Shown: positions 16,073-26,005 of the stretch, piece after piece
Layout: each line of letters begins with the position of its first letter
Position numbering within the stretch: the first letter of the stretch is position 1
From: Bacteroidota bacterium
GTDB taxonomy: Bacteria > Bacteroidota > Bacteroidia > Bacteroidales > Lentimicrobiaceae
Direction: 5' to 3'
DNA length: 46,356 nt
Assembly: GCA_009773455.1 (NCBI GenBank)
Contig: WSXU01000023.1
Span: 1 to 46,356, forward strand
Notes under the pieces: generated by a model
Told to the model about the DNA's origin: nothing
What the model saw: the letters and a program-made list of their open reading frames with translations, nothing else
Databases searched by the model: none
Program-made: the position numbers and the translations under genes

Positions 16073-17578
16073 ATGCGCAACATTATCCTGAACCTTATCA
16101 TCCTGGTATTACTTTCTTCCGGTGCTATTGCCCAGCAGACCCGCAAAATCAGGCTTGTACAGGCCGATGTTATGAGTTACGACAAGCGGCTTGGGGCTGA
16201 TGTTCAGCGGATTATCGGGAATGCCATCTTCGAACACGATGGAGCCCTTCTTTATTGCGATTCGGCTCACCTCAACAATGCCACCAACAGCATGAAAGCC
16301 TACAGCAGGGTACACATCAAGTCCAGCGATACCCTGAACCTGTATGGCGACTCCATCTATTACAGCGGTGAAACCCGTATTGCCGAAGTCTTTGATCATG
16401 TTAAACTGATCGATAAACAAACCACACTTACCACCGACAAGATGATTTTCGACCGGAATACGGGGATCGCGTCATACCTGACGGGTGGTCACATTGTAAA
16501 CGGACGCAATACGCTCGACAGCCGCCGGGGATATTACCACACCAATACCAAGGACTTCTTTTTCCGCGATCATGTGGTGCTGGTCAACCCCGACTATGTC
16601 ATGAACTGCGACACTCTGCGCTACAATACCCAGAGTAAAATCAGCTGGTTCAGGGGGCCTACCACCATCAAGGGAAAAGATACCGATATCTATGCCGAAA
16701 ACGGATGGTACAATACCATCACTGACATTTCGGAATTCAATGAGAATGCCCGGGTTAAGAATGGCGACCAGGTACTGACGGGTGACAGCCTTTATTATGA
16801 AAGAAAAAACGGATATGGTCAGGCATTCAGGAACATACAGGTGATAGATACTGTGCAGGATATGATTGTTACCGGTCAGTATGCCATTTACCAGAAAAAA
16901 CTGGGGTATACCATGATCACACAACGGCCTGAAGCCCTGTTTATGGAGGACAGTGACACCTTATTCATGCATTCCGATACCATGCGGGCAACCTTCGATT
17001 CAACGCGGAAAACCAAAGAGGTATTTGCTTATTTTCATGTGAAGTATTACCGGCAGGACATCCAGGGGATGGCCGATTCACTGGTTTATACCTTCAGCGA
17101 CTCTACCATGCGTATGATGGGCACCCCGGTGATCTGGACCGACGACAACCAGCTTACCGCCGATTCCATTCACATCACCACAGCCAACAAGCAGCTGAAG
17201 AACATGTTCCTCTACAATGCGGCGTTTATCATTTCGAAAGATACCCTCGGTACGGGATACAATCAGATTAAAGGCCGCAATATGACCGGTTATTTTAAGG
17301 AGAACGAACTCACCTCAATAAAGGTGGAAGGCAATTCCGAAACCATCTACTGGGTAAGGGAGGAAGATGGGACGCTTACCGGCATCAACAAGGCTTTTTC
17401 GAGTAATATGTCTATCCGTTTGAAAGACAAAAAGATGCAGCAAATAGTATACATCGAGAAGCCCGAGGCAGTGTTATATCCTGAGGGGGAACTGGGTCAG
17501 GCAGATTTACTCCTCAAGAATTTTCAATGGCTGGGCGACCGGCGTCCGTTGAAGCGTCAGGATATTTTTACCTGGTAA
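16073..17578 (+). CDS. OstA-like (LptA-related) periplasmic LPS-transport protein
   Basis: 501 residues with a signal peptide (RNIILNLIILVLLSSGAIAQ). The body is built of repeating beta-strand units typical of the OstA/LptA jelly roll: IIGNAIFEHDGALLYCDSA, MKAYSRVHIKSSDTLNLYGD, and later VLTGDSLYYERKNGYGQAF and MTGYFKENELTSIKVEGN. Known OstA-fold proteins carry lipopolysaccharide across the periplasm to LptD. Bacteroidota have a long OstA-like protein of about this length, so a role in LPS transport beside the LptD encoded at 21452-24112 is likely. It is read from its own -7 box after a terminator and abuts a convergent gene with no spare base. Confidence 0.88.
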   Translation: MRNIILNLIILVLLSSGAIAQQTRKIRLVQADVMSYDKRLGADVQRIIGNAIFEHDGALLYCDSAHLNNATNSMKAYSRVHIKSSDTLNLYGDSIYYSGETRIAEVFDHVKLIDKQTTLTTDKMIFDRNTGIASYLTGGHIVNGRNTLDSRRGYYHTNTKDFFFRDHVVLVNPDYVMNCDTLRYNTQSKISWFRGPTTIKGKDTDIYAENGWYNTITDISEFNENARVKNGDQVLTGDSLYYERKNGYGQAFRNIQVIDTVQDMIVTGQYAIYQKKLGYTMITQRPEALFMEDSDTLFMHSDTMRATFDSTRKTKEVFAYFHVKYYRQDIQGMADSLVYTFSDSTMRMMGTPVIWTDDNQLTADSIHITTANKQLKNMFLYNAAFIISKDTLGTGYNQIKGRNMTGYFKENELTSIKVEGNSETIYWVREEDGTLTGINKAFSSNMSIRLKDKKMQQIVYIEKPEAVLYPEGELGQADLLLKNFQWLGDRRPLKRQDIFTW

Positions 17579-18166
17579 TTAGCGGATGGCTGCCCTGATT
17601 TCCTTTTCAATATCCACAAACTTCTGTCTCCAGTTACCGATCTCCGTCCTTGCTGCCTCCAGGTTTTCAATCATCTCATCTTTTTGTGACGGATCAAAAT
17701 CAGCTTTCCTTGAAAGATTAACCAGCATTTCACCCACCGATCGTGCCGCATTGGCTTCTCCGCCAATGTAATCCCAGATCAGTTGCTTTAACGTGTCGGG
17801 GTCTCCAAAGCTGATGTTCGTCTTAAGCTGGAAAATGCCTTTCTTTTCAAGGTTCATGGCTGCATTGCGAAGGGTGTCGCACAATTCAAACTGACGGTAT
17901 TTTTGTTCCCAAAGCAGAAAGTTGCCCATTTCGAATATCATCCTTCGGGCTTTTGCGTCATCGCCGTATTTTAGCTCACCACTCACAGTGGTAAGGTGCT
18001 GTTTAAGAATGGTCAGCGTTTCATCAATAAGTTCAGCCGTATCGGCCAATGCCTCCTTCATTTCCCTTTTTTCTGTTTCAGGAATTTCTGCGGCAGCTTT
18101 AACTCCCTTGAAAAGGGCGCCGATAATGTCAAATACCTCGCTCAGACCTGCTATTTTGATTTCCAT
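17579..18166 (-). CDS. Hypothetical helical cytoplasmic protein
   Basis: 195 residues from the ATG at 18166. An in-frame start 10 codons upstream is less convincing. The sequence is almost entirely alpha-helical and charged (ETEKREMKEALADTAELID, ENLEAARTEIGNWRQKFVD), with no signal peptide, no membrane span and no motif I recognise. The stop codon directly abuts the stop of the convergent OstA-like gene. I assign no function. Confidence 0.75.
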   Translation of the reverse strand: MEIKIAGLSEVFDIIGALFKGVKAAAEIPETEKREMKEALADTAELIDETLTILKQHLTTVSGELKYGDDAKARRMIFEMGNFLLWEQKYRQFELCDTLRNAAMNLEKKGIFQLKTNISFGDPDTLKQLIWDYIGGEANAARSVGEMLVNLSRKADFDPSQKDEMIENLEAARTEIGNWRQKFVDIEKEIRAAIR

Positions 18167-18372
18167 GATGTTTGTTTCTGGTTTGGAATACAACAATCAG
18201 GGTCGTACCTTGTTCAGGTGTGTTTGATCTCATTCAGGGAAAAAGTCAGAAATCAGATTCCCGGGGGATTCACCTGGCCGGAAAAAAGATGGACGCACCG
18301 GTGTGGCTGCGTTCATGATTGTTATCATTGAAAGGATGTTCTGAAATCACTATTTCCGTTAGGCGGAAGTCC

Positions 18373-18780
18373 TTATTCCAATGGAATATTGCCGGGTGTC
18401 TGTCTTTCGGCATCATCTGCTTCAATGATTTCAGTTACCACATAATTGCTCATTCCACGCCATGGTAAAGGGTGAAGGTATTCTTTGTACCGTAGCTCAA
18501 CAAAGCGGCCTCCGCAGCGCTCCAGAACAGCAGCTATGCTGTCATTTCTCACACTGAATTCAAACTCATTACTCTGAATTGCACCCGGTGTCTGCGTCCT
18601 GAATCCATCCTGGATCAGCCGGCCTTCCCAGGTTTTAAATATGTAGCCTTTTTTCACGAAAAAGTTTAGGTTGCCTGCCTTTACACCTTCACCAAATACA
18701 AAGTAATAGCGCCACCAGAGGAAAACAGCAAGGAAAATGACAATAACAGTACCTGCAATAATGATGGGTTTCTTTTTCAT
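18373..18780 (-). CDS. Small single-pass membrane protein (family often labelled 6-phosphogluconate dehydrogenase in error)
   Basis: 135 residues from the ATG at 18780, which follows a -7 box. MKKKPIIIAGTVIVIFLAVFLWW is one membrane span, followed by the segment GEGVKAGNLNFFVKKGYIFKTWEGRL and a later EFEFSV. This pattern (G.RAG....KKG..FKT.EG) occurs in short membrane proteins of Bacteroidota that, from memory, are sometimes annotated as 6-phosphogluconate dehydrogenase. Nothing here resembles that enzyme. The function is unknown. Most of the protein lies outside the membrane. Confidence 0.7.
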   Translation of the reverse strand: MKKKPIIIAGTVIVIFLAVFLWWRYYFVFGEGVKAGNLNFFVKKGYIFKTWEGRLIQDGFRTQTPGAIQSNEFEFSVRNDSIAAVLERCGGRFVELRYKEYLHPLPWRGMSNYVVTEIIEADDAERQTPGNIPLE

Positions 18781-18825
18781 ATCCGTGAGTTTTAAAGAAT
18801 TCCTGAATCCTTTATCATGTGTAGT

Positions 18826-18833
18826 CAAAGATA
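18826..18833 (-). promoter_or_regulatory. Candidate -7 box for the small membrane-protein gene
   Basis: The minus strand reads TATCTTTG, 45 bases upstream of the ATG at 18780. It overlaps an alternative in-frame start at 18828, which supports the shorter protein. Confidence 0.5.
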
Positions 18834-19029
18834 GCCAATTTTTATAATGGAATCCTGATCAATTCCTGCCGGCGGAGCAGCAATGGTTCGATATGCATGG
18901 TATCAGGTCCTTCCGGCAGAAGAAAATGGCAGATTAAACATCAGAAATGAATAGGATGCACGATGATGGTGCATTTGCAAGCCAGCCGGAACGATCCGGG
19001 TGTAGCAGGAAACAACAGAAAGTACAGAA

Positions 19030-20049
19030 TTATTTATTATCCGTCGGTTCAGCGGGTAAAGGGGGTTGATAGCCATTCCGCCTGGAGTTCTTTCCGAATA
19101 CCGAAAAGTGAATGTAACGTTCAGGGTGCAACTTCATATCTTCGATCAGCTGTTTGAGCTCTTTGGATGAGGCTTCCAACTCGTTGTACATCTTATCGTT
19201 GTTTACCAGTTGACCAAGGGTGCCCTGTCCGGTTTCGATTTTCTGAACGATGACCGACAACCCTGAAACTGATTTATTCAGGTTGGACATGGTATTGGCG
19301 ATGTTGGCCCTGGCCAGGGTGTCGCTGATGTTGGCGGCATTGGTGAGCACCCTGCTGAGGTTCTCATTGTTCTGCTTCAGGTTGGCGCTGATCGATTCAA
19401 CGTTGCTCAGAATCCTTACCAGCCTGGTTTGCTGGCTTGTGAGCAGGGTGTCGGCCGATTGCGAGGCACTCTGAAGGTTAGCCATGGTGTTTTTCAGACT
19501 TTCGATGGTGTTGATCAGGTTGTCGCGTGTTTGTTTGTTGAAAACGTCGCTGACAACCGTTAGTACCGTATCGATGGAGTTTATCATGTTTTCCGCTTTG
19601 CGGATAATGGGCTGAACCATATCATTGACTTCGTCCTGGAGGCTGGTTTGCACCTGCGAGATAAGTGTATCGCCCGAAACAGCGTCTTCAACACCATTGC
19701 CGATGACAATCTGTATGCCTCTGGTACCCAGAAGGTCAGAACTGAAAATACGTGCTATTGAATTCTTTGGAATCCTGATGCTGTTCGACATACTTAGCTC
19801 CACAATCACTTTGCCGGGCCTGTCGGGATGAAAGCGCATACTGCTGACCTGACCCACGGCCAGACCGTTGATGGTGACGGCATTGGCAGTCATAAGGCCG
19901 GCGACATTATCGTAGACAGCGTAGAATGTGCGCTGTCTGTTGAAAATATCCTTGCCCTTCAGGAAGTTAAACCCCCAGATAAAAGCTGTAAGGGTAATAA
20001 CGGTTAGCAGACCGACCTTTAGTTCACGTGTAAGTTTGAGTGCCTTCAT
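19030..20049 (-). CDS. MCE/MlaD-family protein (phospholipid ABC transport, periplasmic part)
   Basis: 339 residues. An N-terminal span (VGLLTVITLTAFIWGFNFL) anchors it in the inner membrane. The MCE domain follows at about residues 40-115: YAVYDNVAGLMTANAVTINGLAVGQVSSM, then IPKNSIARIFSSDLLGTRGIQIV. The rest is a long helical, coiled-coil stretch, as in MlaD-like proteins that form a hexameric ring or needle for lipid traffic between membranes. The gene starts 19 bases after the amidase stop, so both are co-transcribed. No ATPase or permease gene is in the window. Confidence 0.9.
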   Translation of the reverse strand: MKALKLTRELKVGLLTVITLTAFIWGFNFLKGKDIFNRQRTFYAVYDNVAGLMTANAVTINGLAVGQVSSMRFHPDRPGKVIVELSMSNSIRIPKNSIARIFSSDLLGTRGIQIVIGNGVEDAVSGDTLISQVQTSLQDEVNDMVQPIIRKAENMINSIDTVLTVVSDVFNKQTRDNLINTIESLKNTMANLQSASQSADTLLTSQQTRLVRILSNVESISANLKQNNENLSRVLTNAANISDTLARANIANTMSNLNKSVSGLSVIVQKIETGQGTLGQLVNNDKMYNELEASSKELKQLIEDMKLHPERYIHFSVFGKNSRRNGYQPPLPAEPTDNK

Positions 20050-20068
20050 AATTCAGGTGCAAAGATAA

Positions 20069-21244
20069 TCAGTTTTTCAGCAATTTCAGGGCTTCATCAA
20101 AGGGAATGCGCTCACCGTTTACAAAGGCTACTACGAAGGCATCTTTAAATCCTTTTGCGGCCACTTCACCCACCAGTTTTTGTGCATCTTCGGGAGTTTT
20201 CTCATTCCCGACGGTGTATTTGTAAATCCCCTGGTGAAGATACCATCCGACACTGTCAAGATCCCTGAACTGAACCGCATCAGTGCTGAGCTTTGTTTTT
20301 GAAATGAGAAACTGAACCTTGAAAACGGGTGTACCAATGCCCTGACTGTTGTCGGTTATTGTATTTCCGCTATTTACAGGCTCTTCTTTCTTTTCTGCGG
20401 GAGGTTCTTCATTTTTAACGGCCGGCGTGCTGACCGGGTTTTCTGCTATTTGCTCCTGATTATCATTTCCTGTTTTTTCTACCGATTGCTTGTATTCCTT
20501 CACCGCAGAATAGATAGCCTGGGCAAGCTTATTCTGTCCGTCTTCCGATACCAGTATTTTCTCATCATTCAGATTGCTGATAAACCCGGTTTCGATGAGA
20601 ACGGATGGCATGGTGGTTTTATACAGAACGAGAAACCCGGCTTGCTTCACTCCGCGGTTATACATATTCACCTTCTCCCTGAGATGGTTCTGAACCATCG
20701 AAGCCAGGTTGAGACTCTGATCGAGGAAGGCATTCTGGAGCATCGAAAAAAAGATATATCCTTCAGGGGAAGAAGGATCGAACCCATCATACTGCACATG
20801 ATAATCATCTTCGAGCAGGATTGCTTTGTTTTCAAGCTGTGCTACCGCAAGGTTGGCCTGGCTTTTATGCAGCCCCATGACATAGGTTTCTGATCCGTAT
20901 GGCGATGTGGATGGGTTGGCATTGCAGTGAATCGAAATAAACAGATCGGCTTTGGCCTCATTGGCAATCTTTGCACGTCTGTATAGTTCAACAAAGACAT
21001 CTGTTTTCCGGGTGTAGATTACCTCAACATCTTTAAGGTTTTCCTTGATGTATTTCCCTGTTTTCAGCGCAACCGAAAGGGCAATGTCCTTTTCCTTGGC
21101 ATTTTTCCCGGTAGCACCCCCGTCGTGTCCGCCGTGCCCGGCATCAATCACAACCCTCCTGACTTTTTGGGCTTCCAGTGTAAAAGGCAGCAGGAGTATG
21201 CCTGTTAACAGAATAATTAATGAAAAAATACGTTTTAACCCCAT
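20069..21244 (-). CDS. N-acetylmuramoyl-L-alanine amidase (AmiC-type) with C-terminal SPOR-like domain
   Basis: 391 residues with a signal peptide (GLKRIFSLIILLTGILLLPFTLEAQ). The Amidase_3 zinc site is complete: VVIDAGHGGHDGG (His), Glu of the NAKEKDI segment, FISIHCNANP (His) and VLIETGFISN (catalytic Glu). The enzyme cuts the peptide from MurNAc in peptidoglycan during cell separation. A Pro/Glu-rich linker (about 260-300) leads to a domain of about 80 residues (FKVQFLISKTKLS to LKLLKN) that looks like a SPOR peptidoglycan-binding domain. It is divergent from lptD and followed by the mce gene, an order I recall as common in Bacteroidota. Confidence 0.93.
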   Translation of the reverse strand: MGLKRIFSLIILLTGILLLPFTLEAQKVRRVVIDAGHGGHDGGATGKNAKEKDIALSVALKTGKYIKENLKDVEVIYTRKTDVFVELYRRAKIANEAKADLFISIHCNANPSTSPYGSETYVMGLHKSQANLAVAQLENKAILLEDDYHVQYDGFDPSSPEGYIFFSMLQNAFLDQSLNLASMVQNHLREKVNMYNRGVKQAGFLVLYKTTMPSVLIETGFISNLNDEKILVSEDGQNKLAQAIYSAVKEYKQSVEKTGNDNQEQIAENPVSTPAVKNEEPPAEKKEEPVNSGNTITDNSQGIGTPVFKVQFLISKTKLSTDAVQFRDLDSVGWYLHQGIYKYTVGNEKTPEDAQKLVGEVAAKGFKDAFVVAFVNGERIPFDEALKLLKN

Positions 21245-21451
21245 CTATATTTTGATTAGTTTTGATCCCCGGTTTCCGGCATAATCAATGAAATACTGTT
21301 TTTCATTCAACCTTCATGATATCAGGAATTTATAACCTGTTTCAGGTTCGGGATCATGCTGGTTCAATTGGGTTGCCCGGTTACTGAAGCCTTTTCCTGA
21401 ACATTGAATAGACAAATTTAGCATTAATTGAAATACGCTGCATATAAAAAA

Positions 21452-24112
21452 ATGCCCTGTTCCCGGAACTGGCTGCTGAGCTTTTTTATGGTGATTTTTA
21501 TTTCCTTACTGCAGCCGACCACCGCGGTTGCACAGGAAGTGATTAAACCTCTATCCGCAGCCGATACCCTTAAGCCGCAGACCGATTCCATTGTTTTTAA
21601 CGTACCCGATTCTCTTTTATTTTCTGCTGATTCTGTCGGGCTGACAGGGACAAAACAGAAAAAGAAGAGTGCCATTTCATCAAAGGTTGAATACAGTGCG
21701 ACAGATTCTGTAAGTCTGGATATGGTCCGGCAAAAGGTTTTTCTATACCGTGATGCCGACATTAAATATGAAAAGATCATCCAGAAGGCAGCCTATATAG
21801 AAATCAACTTCAATACGTCTGTTCTGAAGGCCTTGCCTGGAAAGGATTCAACAGGGAAAACCTACGGAAAGCCTGAATTTTCGGAGGGCGGACAATCGTT
21901 CAGTTCGGAAGAGATGCAGTATAATTTCAAAACCCGGAAGGGGATGATCAAAAATGTGATCACCAAAGAAGGGGAGGGATACCTGCATGGTGAAGTGGTA
22001 AAGAAAATGGATAATGACGTCAGCAACATGAGGCACGGGGGCTACACAACCTGTAACCTCGAAGATCCGCACTTCAGCATTAAATTCACAAAAGCAAAGG
22101 TTATTCCCGACAATAAGATAGTCACGGGCCCGGCTTATATGTCAATTGAAGGGGTTCCTCTGCCACTGGTGCTTCCGTTCGGATTGTTCCCCAATAAGAA
22201 AGGGCAGATGTCAGGCATTGTGATTCCTACTTATGGTGAATCAGCCAACAGGGGATTCTACCTCGAAAACGGCGGTTATTATTTCGGTATCAGCGATTAT
22301 ATGGAACTCAGACTGGTCGGGGATGTTTATTCTCACGGCAGCTGGGCTGTGAAGCCTTTGTTCAACTACAGAAAACGCTATAAATTCAGTGGTTCCTTAA
22401 ATTTCAACTATTCCATCAACATCGAAGGAATAAAGGAGTCGCCTTCTTATTCACGCAAACGCGATTTCAGGCTGGCCTGGACACACCGGCAGGATCCCAA
22501 GGCAAGACCGAAAAGTCAGTTCAATGCCAGCGTCAATTTCGGATCTTCCACATTCAATAAATACAATCCTGTCAGTGCACAGGATCACCTCACCAATACC
22601 TTCGGATCGAGTGTCAGTTATTCGACCAATTTCAAAAACAAGGTAAATTTCTCGGCAGCCCTGCGGCACAGCCAGAATACCACCAACAAATCGGTAAACC
22701 TCACCCTGCCCGATATCTCATTGTCAACCAACAGGTTCAACCCTTTCCGTAGGCCTGGTAAATCGGCCGATCTGAAGTGGTACGACAACATCAGTGTAAA
22801 CTATACCATGTCGGCCAGAAATGAGATCAACATCCATGAAGCAACCCTTTTCAAGCCGGAGATGTGGGACTCGGTTCAGAACGGTATGCAACACGTCATA
22901 CCCATCTCTTCGAGTGTGAAGATCCTTAAGTTTTTTACACTGACGAATTCAATCAATTATACCGAACGCTGGTATTCAAAGAGTATACTGAAACATTGGG
23001 TAAACGACAGCCTGTTTACTGAGACTGACACAACCTTCGGGTACATCGACACCGACACCATCACCGGATTCAAGGCCGGCCGCGATTTCAGCTTTAATTC
23101 ATCACTGAACACAACCCTCTACGGAATGCTCCAGTTTAAGAAGGGACCAGTCAGGGCAATCCGGCATGTGATGCGTCCATCGGTTACCTTCTCACTGCGG
23201 CCCGATTTCGGTAAGCCTGAGTTCGGCTACTATAAAGAAGTTCAGAAAGATACACTCGGGAATGTACAACGATATTCCATCTTCAGTGATGGCAGGTATA
23301 CCTCCCTTTATGGCTCACCGCCCGATGGGAAATCGGGCAGGGTAGGGCTGAGTTTCAGCAACAACCTTGAAATGAAAGTCCGTTCAAAAAGTGATACCAT
23401 CACCGGTATGAAAAAGGTGATGCTGATCGAAAGCTTTTCCATCGGCACTTCCTACGACCTGGCAAGGGATTCGCTGCGGTGGGCTCCGGTTACCTTAAGT
23501 GCCAGGACTACCCTGTTTAAAAAACTGCAGGTTCAGTATTCCGCTTCTTTTGATCCCTATATACAGGACACTTTAGGCAGGTCACTCAATCAGTTTGAAT
23601 GGGATGTCAACCACAGGTTACTAAGGCGCGACAATACTTCGTGGAATTTTTCACTGGCATGGAACTTCAGTTCAGGCAAAAACAATACAGTAAAAAGGGT
23701 TTCGCCCACGGCAACACCCGATCAGTTGCAGGAAATAGCGACCAATCCCCAGGGTTATATCGACTGGAACAATCCCTGGAATCTCAACTTTATCTACAAC
23801 CTGCGCTATACAGGGATTCTCAACCCCATGAACGAAAGTGTTAAGCGTGAACTGGTGCAGACCCTTGGTTTCAATGGCGATATCAACATCACACCCAAAT
23901 GGAAGCTCAACCTGACATCGGGTTATGACTTCGAAAGCAATAAGCTGTCCTATACTTCTGTCAATGTGTACCGCGATCTCCATTGCTGGGAAATGCGCTT
24001 CAACTGGATTCCGATTGGTTACCTGAAAAGCTGGAATTTTTACATCAAAGTAAAAGCATCCGTTTTACAGGACCTGAAACTGAACAGGAAAAAGGACTTC
24101 AGGGATAATTAG
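21452..24112 (+). CDS. LptD-like outer-membrane LPS assembly protein
   Basis: 886 residues from the ATG at 21452. A TTG eight codons upstream is rejected because the signal peptide (NWLLSFFMVIFISLLQPTTAVAQ) begins after the ATG. It has a short OstA-like N-terminal region (about residues 80-220, including YIEINFNTSVLKA and MQYNFKTRKGMIKNV). A long C-terminal barrel of aromatic-rich strands follows, with the LptD-typical PLPLVLPFGLFPNKKGQMSGIVIP block. LptD inserts LPS into the outer leaflet. Bacteroidota versions are long and lack some cysteines of the enterobacterial protein. It is divergent from the amidase gene. Confidence 0.9.
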   Translation: MPCSRNWLLSFFMVIFISLLQPTTAVAQEVIKPLSAADTLKPQTDSIVFNVPDSLLFSADSVGLTGTKQKKKSAISSKVEYSATDSVSLDMVRQKVFLYRDADIKYEKIIQKAAYIEINFNTSVLKALPGKDSTGKTYGKPEFSEGGQSFSSEEMQYNFKTRKGMIKNVITKEGEGYLHGEVVKKMDNDVSNMRHGGYTTCNLEDPHFSIKFTKAKVIPDNKIVTGPAYMSIEGVPLPLVLPFGLFPNKKGQMSGIVIPTYGESANRGFYLENGGYYFGISDYMELRLVGDVYSHGSWAVKPLFNYRKRYKFSGSLNFNYSINIEGIKESPSYSRKRDFRLAWTHRQDPKARPKSQFNASVNFGSSTFNKYNPVSAQDHLTNTFGSSVSYSTNFKNKVNFSAALRHSQNTTNKSVNLTLPDISLSTNRFNPFRRPGKSADLKWYDNISVNYTMSARNEINIHEATLFKPEMWDSVQNGMQHVIPISSSVKILKFFTLTNSINYTERWYSKSILKHWVNDSLFTETDTTFGYIDTDTITGFKAGRDFSFNSSLNTTLYGMLQFKKGPVRAIRHVMRPSVTFSLRPDFGKPEFGYYKEVQKDTLGNVQRYSIFSDGRYTSLYGSPPDGKSGRVGLSFSNNLEMKVRSKSDTITGMKKVMLIESFSIGTSYDLARDSLRWAPVTLSARTTLFKKLQVQYSASFDPYIQDTLGRSLNQFEWDVNHRLLRRDNTSWNFSLAWNFSSGKNNTVKRVSPTATPDQLQEIATNPQGYIDWNNPWNLNFIYNLRYTGILNPMNESVKRELVQTLGFNGDINITPKWKLNLTSGYDFESNKLSYTSVNVYRDLHCWEMRFNWIPIGYLKSWNFYIKVKASVLQDLKLNRKKDFRDN

Positions 24113-24167
24113 CCGGTCAGTTGCCGATTGGTTCAATAATCCATTATTCCGTTTTCCGACGATTCCC

Positions 24168-24175
24168 TATATTTG
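24168..24175 (+). promoter_or_regulatory. Candidate -7 box directly before the ClC gene
   Basis: TATATTTG ends only 6 bases before the ATG at 24182. Transcription would begin at or next to the start codon, which suggests a leaderless or nearly leaderless mRNA. Confidence 0.5.
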
Positions 24176-24181
24176 TAGCAT

Positions 24182-25957
24182 ATGATTGTTACCACAACCC
24201 TGATCAGGATACACAAGTGGCGTGTCAAAAACATGAGCCACCACAATTTTATCCTGATTCTCAGCCTGATTGTCGGGCTTATCAGTGGGTTGTCGGCCGT
24301 GGTGCTTAAGAACACCGTCTATTACACCCACTTTTTCCTGATTCGCGGGTTCGATATCGATTCCGGCAATTACCTCTACCTGGCATATCCGCTGGCAGGG
24401 ATGGCCCTGACGGTTCTGTTCATCCGATATGTGGTAAAGGACAATATATCTCACGGGGTGAGCAAAATATTGTACGCCATTTCCAGGAACAACAGCCACC
24501 TCAAAGTCCACAACAACTATTCTTCGATGATCGCCAGTACAATTACCGTCGGTTTTGGCGGATCCGTAGGGCTGGAGGCCCCTATTGTACTCACCGGGGC
24601 TTCCATTGGCTCAAACCTGGCCAGGGTGATGCGGATGGATTACAGGTCGATCACACTGATGATCGGGTGCGGAGCAGCCGGAGCCATCGCAGGAATTTTC
24701 AAAGCACCGGTAGCAGCAGTGATTTTTGCCCTCGAAGTACTGATGCTTGATCTCACCATGGGATCGCTCATTCCCCTGCTCATCGCCGCTGTGACCGGTG
24801 CCACGGTTTCATCTTTTCTGATGGGAAAGGCAGTTTTATTTTCCTTCTCGGTAACGGACCCGTTCAACCTCCACAATATTCCCTTCTATATGATTCTTGG
24901 GGTGATCACCGGCTTTGTATCACTCTATTTTACCAGGGCCAATTTATTTATTGAAACGGCTTTCACCAGGATTAACAGTCCTTACACCAGGCTCCTTCTG
25001 GGTGGTTTAGCCCTGAGTCTGCTTATTTTTCTTTTTCCTCCACTTTATGGTGAGGGTTATGAAGTGCTCACCGATATCCTGAACGGACGGGGAGATGCCA
25101 TAGTGAACAACAGCCTGTTTCACAGTTTCAGTGAGTCGCACTGGTTGTTCATTTCATTCCTGCTCATGGTTTTATTCTTCAAGGTTATAGCCATGACCTT
25201 TACCAATGCCGGCGGGGGTGTAGGTGGAATTTTTGCTCCTTCTTTGTTTATGGGAGGGGTTACCGGGTTCCTGACAGCCCGATTTTTCAATTACTTTGAC
25301 TTTATCAGGCTGCCTGAAAGCAATTTTGCCCTTGCCGGGATGGCCGGGGTCATGGCTGCTGTGATGCATGCCCCGCTCACCGCCATCTTTCTTATCGCGG
25401 AAATTACCGGGGGATATGAGTTTTTTATCCCCCTGATCATCACGTCAACCATCGCTTTCCTGACCATCAATTTTTATGAGCCCCACAGCATCTACACCAA
25501 GAGGCTGGCTGCCAGGGGGGAACTGATCACCCATGACAAGGATAAGGCGGCACTGTCGCGCATGCAGATCAACAGGCTTATTGAGCATAATTTTCTGACT
25601 GTCGGCCCGGATGCTACCCTTGGTGAACTGGTTAAAGTAATTGCCCGTTCCGAACGCAATGTTTTTCCGGTTACCGATGGGGATAACAATTTCCTGGGAG
25701 TTGTGTTTATCAATGAAATCAGGCACATCATGTTCAACCATGAGCTTTATGATACAACCTTTGTCAGGAATCTGATGTTTATGCCTGAACCCCGGGTTAA
25801 CATAGATGAAACCATGGAAGATGTCGCGCACAAGTTCAGTGAATGTGCCCATTATAATCTTCCGGTACTTGATCGGGGAAAGTACATCGGTTTTGTATCC
25901 AGGGCCAATGTGTTTTCGGCATACAGGAACCTGGTGAGGGAATCGTCGCAGGATTAG
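24182..25957 (+). CDS. ClC family chloride channel/antiporter with C-terminal CBS pair
   Basis: 591 residues. About ten to twelve hydrophobic segments span residues 20-430. The selectivity-filter region GFGGSVGLEAPIVLTGASIGS holds the glutamate at the gating position, so a Cl-/H+ antiporter is possible. A further filter block is GGGVGGIFAPSLFMGG. Residues from about 450 on form two CBS domains (FLTVGPDATLGELVKVIARS and LMFMPEPRVNIDETMEDV), which usually bind adenine nucleotides and regulate the channel. A Met 17 codons in (24233) could be an alternative start, but the N-terminal RIHKWRVKN segment fits the family. It exports or exchanges chloride across the inner membrane. Confidence 0.93.
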   Translation: MIVTTTLIRIHKWRVKNMSHHNFILILSLIVGLISGLSAVVLKNTVYYTHFFLIRGFDIDSGNYLYLAYPLAGMALTVLFIRYVVKDNISHGVSKILYAISRNNSHLKVHNNYSSMIASTITVGFGGSVGLEAPIVLTGASIGSNLARVMRMDYRSITLMIGCGAAGAIAGIFKAPVAAVIFALEVLMLDLTMGSLIPLLIAAVTGATVSSFLMGKAVLFSFSVTDPFNLHNIPFYMILGVITGFVSLYFTRANLFIETAFTRINSPYTRLLLGGLALSLLIFLFPPLYGEGYEVLTDILNGRGDAIVNNSLFHSFSESHWLFISFLLMVLFFKVIAMTFTNAGGGVGGIFAPSLFMGGVTGFLTARFFNYFDFIRLPESNFALAGMAGVMAAVMHAPLTAIFLIAEITGGYEFFIPLIITSTIAFLTINFYEPHSIYTKRLAARGELITHDKDKAALSRMQINRLIEHNFLTVGPDATLGELVKVIARSERNVFPVTDGDNNFLGVVFINEIRHIMFNHELYDTTFVRNLMFMPEPRVNIDETMEDVAHKFSECAHYNLPVLDRGKYIGFVSRANVFSAYRNLVRESSQD

Positions 25958-26005
25958 ATATAGGTAGGATTGTTTAATCATAAAATCCAACAGAAAAAAT
26001 CAATA

